A stretch of 40,375 nt of DNA from Candidatus Hermodarchaeota archaeon (GTDB lineage Archaea > Asgardarchaeota > Hermodarchaeia > Hermodarchaeales > Hermodarchaeaceae): contig JAEOTB010000023.1 in the NCBI GenBank assembly GCA_016840065.1, positions 1 to 40,375 of the forward strand, written 5' to 3'. Every line of letters starts with the position of its first letter. The first letter of the stretch is position 1. Of this stretch, positions 8,111-14,447 are shown one piece after another. Under the pieces are notes generated by a model that made no database searches, was not told the origin of the DNA, and saw only the letters and a list, made by a program, of their open reading frames with translations. The translations under genes were made by a program, and so were the position numbers.

Positions 8111-8263
8111 TCAATCTTTTGACAAAATCTTAAGAATCGCACGAAGTGACTCAAGGATAAGAACCTCGAACTCACGGAACTCTTCTTCATCGACTACTCC
8201 ATCGTCTAGTAACTGGTTAATACGACCAATAAGTCCTTGAAGCTCCTGTTTTGATGATGGCAA
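8111..8263 (-). CDS. Small helical acidic protein (50 residues)
   Basis: An unlisted short gene: the TTG at 8263 is preceded by GGTGAT at 6-7 nt, and the frame runs 50 codons to TGA at 8111. The product is amphipathic and helical (LIGRINQLLDDGVVDEEEFR, then EVLILESLRAILKILSKD), resembling the short 'D-G-x-I-x-x-E-E-F' hinge found in SHOCT/EF-hand-like small proteins. Function unknown. It lies just upstream of the FAH gene on the same strand. Confidence 0.5.
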   Translation of the reverse strand: MPSSKQELQGLIGRINQLLDDGVVDEEEFREFEVLILESLRAILKILSKD

Positions 8264-8411
8264 ATACAATCACCGTATCTCACTCCGTTTCTACCCTTTT
8301 ATTTTCTTGCCTTCGAATACCCAGGTTATTGGAGAGTAATTATCGGAGGCGGGAAAGACCTATAACACCTGTTCAATGATGTTTTGTATACAAATGGTTC
8401 TTGGTGTTCTA

Positions 8412-8696
8412 ATGAAAGACGAGAAAAATCTTGAGAAGTCTTCTCTTCGTGGTCCACCTGTTAAACCTAATCCTGAGGATCCTGCTACTTGGCACCAGCT
8501 AGGTTTGGATCATCTTCAGCGCAGAGAATATGTTGAAGCGGAGAAGGCGTTTAACCAAGCTGTACAACTTCAGCCCGAGTACATTGATGCTTTAATGGGT
8601 CTAGCTAAAGTCTATGAGGAACTTGGTGATGCAGTTAGAGCTCTTCATTTTAAAAGAAAGGCGCAAAGGGCTACCTTTGATAATGATAAGAAATAA
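8412..8696 (+). CDS. TPR-repeat protein (94 residues)
   Basis: Contains two tetratricopeptide repeats: ATWHQLGLDHLQRREYVEAE with KAFNQAVQLQPEY, and IDALMGLAKVYEELGDAVRA. TPR units mediate protein-protein contacts. The start at 8412 follows TTGGTGTTCTA, used as a binding site; in-frame ATGs at 8376 and 8394 are alternatives that would add a hydrophobic stretch. It is followed by a second TPR gene 65 bp downstream in the same direction. Confidence 0.75.
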   Translation: MKDEKNLEKSSLRGPPVKPNPEDPATWHQLGLDHLQRREYVEAEKAFNQAVQLQPEYIDALMGLAKVYEELGDAVRALHFKRKAQRATFDNDKK

Positions 8697-8761
8697 TTAC
8701 AGTTAGTCGATTGAACCACATCCTTTTTGAACATCCTTTACAAGAGAATATCTAGGTCATT

Positions 8762-9202
8762 TTGGTGAATAATCCAGAACCCCCTACTGACAAGGAAACC
8801 GGCCATAGGCTCGCTCTTGGTTACATATACGCAGAAGAGTATCCTAAAGCACGGAAGATTCTCAGGGAAGTAATCCGACTCAACCCTACTGATGCCATAG
8901 CCTGGAGCCTTCTAGGTACCACACATAGTCTTCTGGAACAGCACGTCGAGGCGAAAGAAGCTTATCTGAATGTTGTCCACCTAAAACCCGAGGATGCCGC
9001 TGCTTGGCTTTGTCTTGGTCTTTCCCATTTGCTCATTGGCGAATATCCTGAAGCCAAGGAAGCCCTCACAAAAGCCGCTGCCCTCAATCCAGAAGACGCG
9101 GTCACTTGGGCTCAACTAGGCGAAGTCTACGAGAAGCTTGGTGAAAAACCGAAAGGAAAAGAGTGTGCAAGGAAAGCACACAACCTCAGCCAACAAGGAT
9201 AA
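8762..9202 (+). CDS. TPR-repeat protein (146 residues)
   Basis: About four TPR units cover nearly the whole protein: GHRLALGYIYAEEYPKARKI, AWSLLGTTHSLLEQHVEAKE, AWLCLGLSHLLIGEYPEAKE and TWAQLGEVYEKLGEKPKGKE, each followed by a helix ending L-x-P-x-D/E. The protein is a likely scaffold. The start is TTG at 8762 or GTG at 8765, with AGGT about 7 nt upstream. Probably co-transcribed with the TPR gene before it. Confidence 0.8.
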   Translation: MVNNPEPPTDKETGHRLALGYIYAEEYPKARKILREVIRLNPTDAIAWSLLGTTHSLLEQHVEAKEAYLNVVHLKPEDAAAWLCLGLSHLLIGEYPEAKEALTKAAALNPEDAVTWAQLGEVYEKLGEKPKGKECARKAHNLSQQG

Positions 9203-9311
9203 CGTTCTGTGTTTCCTCTTATTCGGCACCAAGTTGTATCTAAAATAATCCGTTTGCCTGCATGGGCAACCTTTTACCTGAACCATTGGCAAATGATATT
9301 TGGTGTTCTTT

Positions 9312-10073
9312 GTGACAGCCCTCTGTTATCGGAGATTTACTGTTATCATTCTTTTTTCTTGTCTCCTCGCTGTAAACGCTGTATCAGGTTCTTTCAGGGA
9401 TGTCTCTGCCACCGTTATTTGGGCTGAAGATTTCGAAGATGGGAACCATGATGGTTGGACGGTTCATCTAGGGACCTTTTCAGCCGTCGATAACACACTA
9501 CGTGCAAGTGGTTTCGTCCTAAACGCGATATCACACCCGTCGTCACTCGAGACTGGAACATGGAGCATTGACCTATACTTTAGCCCTATCCCCCACTATT
9601 CGTCTATCTATATGTTCGTCGAAGATATTGGACAGGGTATTGGTAATAATGGCTATTGGCTGTACATCACCACCTTTCGCGTAACCCTCCACCTAGAAAC
9701 AGAATTTGTAACAGATCCCATAGCTAACTTCTCTTTCCCTGAACCCCTTAATGGCTGGCAACACTTCGACATCACACGTGACTCAACTGGGCTGATTCGC
9801 ACTTACATCAATGAAACCCTTTGTATGGAAGCCACTCACACAGAACACAACACCGCCAACTATTTTCTGATTCAATTGAGAGACGGCGACGCTATAGACA
9901 ATGTCGTGGTGTCTGATACAATTGACATAACACCCCCTCCCATCAGCACCGAGTTTCACTCACCACTGATTCCAATTCACTTCCTTCTAGGAGTAGCCAT
10001 CATACCAGCGGCACTTCTCTTAGCAATTCTTGTTTTTGGGATTCGTCGGAGGCCTCCTGCACCCCATACCTGA
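9312..10073 (+). CDS. Secreted one-TM protein with a jelly-roll-like ectodomain
   Basis: About 253 residues. The N-terminus (CYRRFTVIILFSCLLAVNAV) is a signal peptide or anchor, the middle (residues about 35-205) is beta-rich with AEDFEDGNHDGWTVHLGTFS and WQHFDITRDSTGLIRTYINE, a pattern typical of LamG/concanavalin-like sugar-binding folds, and the C-terminus has a hydrophobic segment (IHFLLGVAIIPAALLLAILV) followed by GIRRR. It should be displayed outside the cell and anchored at its C-terminus. I chose GTG at 9312, which follows the same TTGGTGTTCT element as the gene at 8412; TTG at 9300 is the upstream limit. Confidence 0.65.
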   Translation: MTALCYRRFTVIILFSCLLAVNAVSGSFRDVSATVIWAEDFEDGNHDGWTVHLGTFSAVDNTLRASGFVLNAISHPSSLETGTWSIDLYFSPIPHYSSIYMFVEDIGQGIGNNGYWLYITTFRVTLHLETEFVTDPIANFSFPEPLNGWQHFDITRDSTGLIRTYINETLCMEATHTEHNTANYFLIQLRDGDAIDNVVVSDTIDITPPPISTEFHSPLIPIHFLLGVAIIPAALLLAILVFGIRRRPPAPHT

Positions 10074-10136
10074 AGTGGATTCCACTTGCAGAAATCCATT
10101 TGATTAGTTCATCAACACGTCTGGTCAAGCATCGTA

Positions 10137-10589
10137 TTATTTTGTATACCGCCTAAGATTCTTCAAAAACCAGGGCGGTACACGAGCATCATCGACCTTA
10201 TCAGAAGAGGGCATATACGGTTTAATATCAATGATTGGGGTGCTGTCGAATGCATCAATCTGATCAATGTAAATGCGATGCTTACCTTCATCTAAATGAG
10301 TTACCGCAACAATCGAATGACCGATAGGTGTAGGTCTAGCTGGTGACCTACTTGCAAAAACACCAGATAGTTCAGCAGCTGTTTGGGGTGGATAATCACT
10401 GAGGTTTGCTCGATCTCCAGGGTTATCTCGCCCGGTAATCCACCAGAGAATTATTAGGTGGGAGAATTTATCCAATTGTAGTGTTGCCTCCCAAAATCGC
10501 TCTAAGATTTCGATGTAAATCGAGATACCCTCTTCCTTTCTGACATGCCCAATGATGCTACAACAAAGTTCGTTAAATGTTATCACCAC
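10137..10589 (-). CDS. TrmO/TsaA-like tRNA methyltransferase
   Basis: Has the marks of the TrmO (UPF0066/VirR-like) family, which uses S-adenosylmethionine to methylate t6A37 of tRNA: FSHLIILWWITG, GVFASRSPARPTPIGHS, and the DSTPIIDIKPYMPSSDKVDD end. The frame is open to a TTG at 10685, but that start would lie beyond a palindromic TATA-like box at 10656-10664; I therefore take GTG at 10589 (or 10586), giving about 151 residues. No clear ribosome binding site precedes it, so the start is uncertain. Divergent from the basic-tailed protein gene. Confidence 0.75.
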   Translation of the reverse strand: MVITFNELCCSIIGHVRKEEGISIYIEILERFWEATLQLDKFSHLIILWWITGRDNPGDRANLSDYPPQTAAELSGVFASRSPARPTPIGHSIVAVTHLDEGKHRIYIDQIDAFDSTPIIDIKPYMPSSDKVDDARVPPWFLKNLRRYTK

Positions 10590-10655
10590 TGATTGTCGAG
10601 GTACAATTCTTTGAATAGAGTTCCTCGCTATATCTGGGTCATCAATAAGGGGATA

Positions 10656-10664
10656 CTTATAAAG
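10656..10664. promoter_or_regulatory. Near-palindromic TATA box between divergent genes
   Basis: CTTATAAAG reads CTTTATAAG on the other strand, so it can serve as a TATA box either way. It lies about 38 nt ahead of the ATG at 10698 on the plus strand and ahead of the TrmO-like start on the minus strand. Confidence 0.5.
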
Positions 10665-10697
10665 GGATATCACTTTATTTCTCAAAGAGGCAGGACG

Positions 10698-11045
10698 ATG
10701 ATGGCAAAAACTACAAAGCTAGAGGGTACAGATAAAACTTCTAAAGTGAAGCGTCCGAGAAAAGCTACTAAGGTAAAGGGATCGGGTAAGGCTTCAAAAG
10801 TAAAAGCGCAAAAGATAGAGAAGGATATCAAACGTACTAATAGAAGCTATCGATTAAAGGAAAGAGAAGTCATCACCATCAAAACAGCGAAATCAGAAAT
10901 CAGAATCTTCAGGAAAGCCAAGGGCGAGCCCTTCGCAGGGCTTCTTTACGTCGAAGTATTCATCAAGGAACCAAATGCGGTTTGGGGACACAACCAGAGG
11001 GTCCTACCTGAGCAAGGTATCACAATCTTCATCAAAGAGAAGTAG
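10698..11045 (+). CDS. Basic-tailed protein of unknown function
   Basis: 116 residues. The first 50 are Lys/Thr/Ser-rich (about a third lysine) with repeated S/T-K-V-K units (TSKVK, ATKVK, ASKVK) about 10 residues apart, like an intrinsically disordered nucleic-acid-binding tail. The rest (RLKEREVITIKTAKSEIRIF, then GLLYVEVFIKEPNAVWGHNQ) looks like a small beta fold. GAGG lies 7 nt before the ATG at 10698; ATG at 10701 is equivalent. Histone-tail-like or ribosomal-accessory roles are possible but not shown. Confidence 0.6.
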   Translation: MMAKTTKLEGTDKTSKVKRPRKATKVKGSGKASKVKAQKIEKDIKRTNRSYRLKEREVITIKTAKSEIRIFRKAKGEPFAGLLYVEVFIKEPNAVWGHNQRVLPEQGITIFIKEK

Positions 11046-11222
11046 CCACTGGTAATAACGATAGTTCTGTCACTCCCTCACAGCCTGTTTGTGCAGTTCA
11101 CTATTGGCGTTTTACTATACAAAACCCATGTAAAAGCGATTCCTTACCTATAGGAGCATGATCAGGCACTGGTAGTTATGGTTTCTCAAGAAAATCTCTA
11201 ATCCATTACCGCTATCGTAACC

Positions 11223-11232
11223 CTTTTAAAAA
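11223..11232 (+). promoter_or_regulatory. Candidate TATA box for the winged-helix gene
   Basis: CTTTTAAAAA lies about 40 nt before the ATG at 11272, and a GGGTGAT binding site lies between. The 225-bp gap upstream (11046-11222) shows nothing else I can name. Confidence 0.45.
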
Positions 11233-11271
11233 CGGATTCATAGAAATACTATATGTGGTGGGTGATAGACT

Positions 11272-11508
11272 ATGTTTGGCAGAAGGAAAAAGCAAACACC
11301 AAGCGCAATAAAAATCGTACGCACCATAGAGTCCCAAGGACCTATGACTAGCAAAGACCTAGTTAGCACAACGAAACTAGCACCACGAACGGTTCGTTAT
11401 GCACTAAAACGGCTAGTATCACAAGGTGTTGTAGCTCGAGTTCCTAACCTTTCTGATCTGCGCCAAACTCTCTTTATGCTCCACATTCAGCGTGGAATGA
11501 ATCGCTAA
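11272..11508 (+). CDS. Winged-helix DNA-binding protein (78 residues)
   Basis: A single winged helix-turn-helix of MarR/ArsR-like type: IKIVRTIESQGPMTSKDLVS for the first helices, the recognition helix in TKLAPRTVRYALKRLVSQGV, and the wing VARVPNLSDLRQTLFMLHI. The N-terminus is basic (FGRRKKQ). It probably represses or activates a nearby gene; the unknown gene at 11573 is the closest candidate. GGTGAT lies about 9 nt ahead of the ATG. Confidence 0.8.
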   Translation: MFGRRKKQTPSAIKIVRTIESQGPMTSKDLVSTTKLAPRTVRYALKRLVSQGVVARVPNLSDLRQTLFMLHIQRGMNR

Positions 11509-11513
11509 ACTCC

Positions 11514-11538
11514 AGTTGGGGTGGGAACACCTACAACT
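11514..11538 (+). other. Stem-loop with GGAA tetraloop
   Basis: AGTTG (11514-11518) pairs with CAACT (11534-11538), and GGTG (11520-11523) pairs with CACC (11528-11531) around a GGAA loop of the GNRA class. It lies in the 64-bp gap between the winged-helix gene and the next gene, with no T-rich tail, so it is more likely an mRNA structure than a terminator. Confidence 0.45.
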
Positions 11539-11572
11539 AGGGCAATTGCTTTAACTATGATTGGAGTGAAAT

Positions 11573-12322
11573 GTGACCATGCTTCTTTTTTATCGCCGTA
11601 AGCCTAAGCTGCCAACCTCGACTGTGTACATTCCCATTCTGAAGCTCTTCCAAACCACCAACACTGGGTACAAAAACCCAGATGGCTCTACGCCTACACG
11701 AATCATAACCGATGATAGTGTACCCATCCTTCTTAGTGGCCCGAAAAGCAGGTATGGTCTTGGAATAGGACTTCATTTTATCATCATGCCAGAACACGAA
11801 ACAATCAATGTTGGACAGGTATGGAAATTTGCTCGCAACGAGATGAAAAACGCCTTAATGCGAGAGGGACTTGAGGAAAACGAAGCTGAAGTATTTGGAT
11901 GGCGTCTTATCGATCCCTTAGACCCGCCAGTGGAGGTAACAGTAGAATACGACAGCGACCACAAGCCTGTAATCAGAGACTTCCAGCGCCTTATCACCTA
12001 TCAGCTCCTACGAGGCCAAGACTTCAATGGTACACTACCCTCACTCAAAAAAATCTACCGAGAACTTGCGGAAACCTTCGCCACAGTACTTGCAGGTAAA
12101 CCCGTCAAGTCACCTCCCGAAGCCGCAGAACTACTCAAGGGAGTCAATCTGCAGAACATCCCTATCATCCTTCGCCAAGAGGATATCGAGAAACACGGTG
12201 TCCTTGATGTCGAAGGGAAAACCCGAGAACTCACTCGGTTCCTCATAATGTTTACCGAGGACAAATACCTCAAACGTGTTAATCCACAGAAGCCCGAGTA
12301 TATTCACAAGCTTTTCAACTAA
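11573..12322 (+). CDS. Unknown protein, 249 residues
   Basis: Soluble protein without a recognised family. Starts with MLLFYRRKPKLPTSTVYIPI; further marks are GLGIGLHFIIMPEHETINVG, a helix FARNEMKNALMREGLEENEA, the strand VEVTVEYDSDHKPVIRDFQR and a helical C-terminus (LTRFLIMFTEDKYLKRVNPQ). The start is GTG at 11573 or ATG at 11579; GGAGTGA lies close upstream. Its position 64 bp after the winged-helix regulator in the same direction suggests co-regulation. Confidence 0.65.
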   Translation: MTMLLFYRRKPKLPTSTVYIPILKLFQTTNTGYKNPDGSTPTRIITDDSVPILLSGPKSRYGLGIGLHFIIMPEHETINVGQVWKFARNEMKNALMREGLEENEAEVFGWRLIDPLDPPVEVTVEYDSDHKPVIRDFQRLITYQLLRGQDFNGTLPSLKKIYRELAETFATVLAGKPVKSPPEAAELLKGVNLQNIPIILRQEDIEKHGVLDVEGKTRELTRFLIMFTEDKYLKRVNPQKPEYIHKLFN

Positions 12323-12339
12323 ACCTGTTAACCAAACTA

Positions 12340-12374
12340 AGAAAAAAGAAGGGAGAGGAGGGCTGATAGCCCTC
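12340..12374 (-). terminator. Hairpin plus T-rich tail after the ABC operon
   Basis: GAGGGCT (12358-12364) and AGCCCTC (12368-12374) form a 7-bp stem with a 3-nt loop; on the minus strand CTCTCCCTTCTTTTTTC follows. It lies 25 nt after the stop of the last ABC transporter gene, between convergent genes. Confidence 0.75.
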
Positions 12375-12398
12375 AATGATGGATTGTAGTCTTACTTT

Positions 12399-13421
12399 CT
12401 AGTCTCGCCACTGTGAGGGTTTGAAGTGGTGCCAGCAAGCGGCATAGTGGTCCTTTCCAACCTTCTTCATCGGAGGCTCCTCACGACTACACTTCTCCGT
12501 AGCCTTCTCACAACGAGTATGATAACGGCAACCCGGAGGAGGATTAATCGGACTCGGAACCTCACCAATCGGCGCACGCCGAGTGTGTGTGAGAGTCGGG
12601 TCGGGAATGGGCACAGCAGAGATTAGAATTGCTGTGTACTGGTGATGAGGATTGTCAATCACAGCGCCCACTGGACCGTACTCCACTATCTTACCGAGGT
12701 ACATGATGGCGATCCGATCGCCCACAAATCGTGCACTGGCAAGATCGTGTGTAATGTAGAGGTAGCTTAGGTCGTATTTCTTGATGAGTTCCTTCAAGAG
12801 TTGAAGTACTTCAGCTCGGATGGAGGCATCAAGCATTGATACAGGCTCATCAGCCACGATGAATTCGGGCTGCGATACTAGTGCTCGTGCTACAACTACA
12901 CGTTGTCGTTGTCCGCCGCTGAGCATGTGAGGATATCTGTAGAGGAAGTCTTCAGGCGGGATAAGCCTGACATCCTCCATTGCCATCTTTACACGCTCTA
13001 GTAACTCTTCTTGGGTGGAGACTAGGTTGTTTACTTGTAGGCATTCTGCTATGCTTTGAAACACTGAGAGTCGTGGGTTCAATGATTCGTAGGGGTCTTG
13101 GAAGATAATCTGGAGCTTCGGACGGAGTGCTTTCATTTCTCGTTTACTGAGAGTAGCGAGGTCTACTCCTTGATAGGTGATGCTACCACCAGAGGGTGGC
13201 GTTAGGTTGAGGACGCAGCGCCCTGTAGTGGTCTTACCGCATCCGGATTCACCAGCTACCACGAAAACCTCGTTTTTGTAGATATCAAAGTCGATACCGT
13301 CAACAGCCTTAACCCAAATCTGCTCACGGCTTAGCATGGCAGCTACGAGACCACGTCGGACCGGGAAGTATTTCTTCAGGCCACGAACCTGAATTATTGG
13401 TTCACCTTTAGTTTTTGACAT
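12399..13421 (-). CDS. Oligopeptide/dipeptide ABC transporter ATP-binding protein, OppF/DppF type
   Basis: 340 residues. Walker A is GESGCGKTT near residue 58, the ABC signature is LSGGQRQR near 165, and Walker B is FIVADEPVSMLDAS. The C-terminal extension GCRYHTRCEKATEKCSREEP is the cysteine-bearing tail typical of peptide-importer ATPases, which can bind an iron-sulfur cluster in some members. It pairs with the OppD-type ATPase encoded 6 bp upstream to power the two permeases. Last gene of the operon before a terminator-like hairpin. Confidence 0.95.
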   Translation of the reverse strand: MSKTKGEPIIQVRGLKKYFPVRRGLVAAMLSREQIWVKAVDGIDFDIYKNEVFVVAGESGCGKTTTGRCVLNLTPPSGGSITYQGVDLATLSKREMKALRPKLQIIFQDPYESLNPRLSVFQSIAECLQVNNLVSTQEELLERVKMAMEDVRLIPPEDFLYRYPHMLSGGQRQRVVVARALVSQPEFIVADEPVSMLDASIRAEVLQLLKELIKKYDLSYLYITHDLASARFVGDRIAIMYLGKIVEYGPVGAVIDNPHHQYTAILISAVPIPDPTLTHTRRAPIGEVPSPINPPPGCRYHTRCEKATEKCSREEPPMKKVGKDHYAACWHHFKPSQWRD

Positions 13422-13427
13422 AGCATA

Positions 13428-14411
13428 TCACTTCCAGACATCCTTGCCCCACATTTGTTCAGCGTGGTGGCAAGCAATAAAGTGCTTCTTACGAATCTCC
13501 CGAAACACTGGCTCTTTCTGTAAGCATACCTCTGAGGCAATAGGACAGCGAGGATGAAACCTACAACCTTCAGGTGGAAAGACAAGCCCAGGCGGAGAAC
13601 CTGGAACACTAACAAGGTGATCTGAACCAAGAAGGCTGGGTACAGATCGGATAAGCCCTTCAGTGTAGGGGTGCAGCCTCTCCTTGAAGATTGTAACGAC
13701 ATCTGCATATTCAATGATTTTCCCGGCATACATAATTGCGACACGATCGCATGCCTCTGCGATAGTGGCAAGATCGTGGGTAATCATGATTACTGAGAGG
13801 TTGTATTTCTTCTGCAGGCTCTGGATTAGTTTGAGTACTTGTGCTTCAACTGTAACATCGAGTGCGGTTGTTGGCTCGTCAGCGATGATGACCTTGGGCT
13901 CAGTCACAAGCGCCATGGCTATCATTGCGCGCTGTTTCATACCGCCAGAGAACTCGTGGGGATAGTTGTCAGCCCTAGTAGGGTCAACACCTACTGTTTC
14001 CAGCATGTCCTCCATCTTTCGGCGAGCATCGTCTTGAGATATATCTTCATGGAGCAGGATAGCTTCCATGATTTGGTCACCTATTCGGAGAACCGGGTTG
14101 AGGGCGTTCATTGCACCTTGGAAGCAGATGCTTATTTCCTTCCATCGGATTTTCCGCATCTCTTCAGGGGATCTCTGGACAAGGTCTATTCCATCTAGGA
14201 TGACTTCGCCTTCTACTACTTTGCCGGGGTAGGGCATGAGCTGGAGGATAGCATAGGCTGTGGTTGATTTGCCACAGCCTGATTCACCAGCCAGTCCCAT
14301 TGTTTCACCTCTTTCGAGGGTGAAAGAGATGCCGTCAACAGCTTTGACGGAACCCGCTTCGATGAAGAAGTGTGCCTTCAAGTCTTTGACTTCGAGCATT
14401 GGTTTTGCCAT
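13428..14411 (-). CDS. Oligopeptide/dipeptide ABC transporter ATP-binding protein, OppD/DppD type
   Basis: 327 residues with Walker A GESGCGKST near residue 40, signature EFSGGMKQR near 155, Walker B VIIADEPTTALDV and switch MITHDLATIAEACDR. The C-terminal tail GCRFHPRCPIASEVCLQKEP is the family cysteine tail. GGAGG lies about 10 nt before the ATG at 14411. Forms the ATPase heterodimer with the next gene; only 6 bp separate the two. Confidence 0.95.
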   Translation of the reverse strand: MAKPMLEVKDLKAHFFIEAGSVKAVDGISFTLERGETMGLAGESGCGKSTTAYAILQLMPYPGKVVEGEVILDGIDLVQRSPEEMRKIRWKEISICFQGAMNALNPVLRIGDQIMEAILLHEDISQDDARRKMEDMLETVGVDPTRADNYPHEFSGGMKQRAMIAMALVTEPKVIIADEPTTALDVTVEAQVLKLIQSLQKKYNLSVIMITHDLATIAEACDRVAIMYAGKIIEYADVVTIFKERLHPYTEGLIRSVPSLLGSDHLVSVPGSPPGLVFPPEGCRFHPRCPIASEVCLQKEPVFREIRKKHFIACHHAEQMWGKDVWK

Positions 14412-14447
14412 TGATATTTTCCTCCATTAGTACATTGTATCCTCTGT

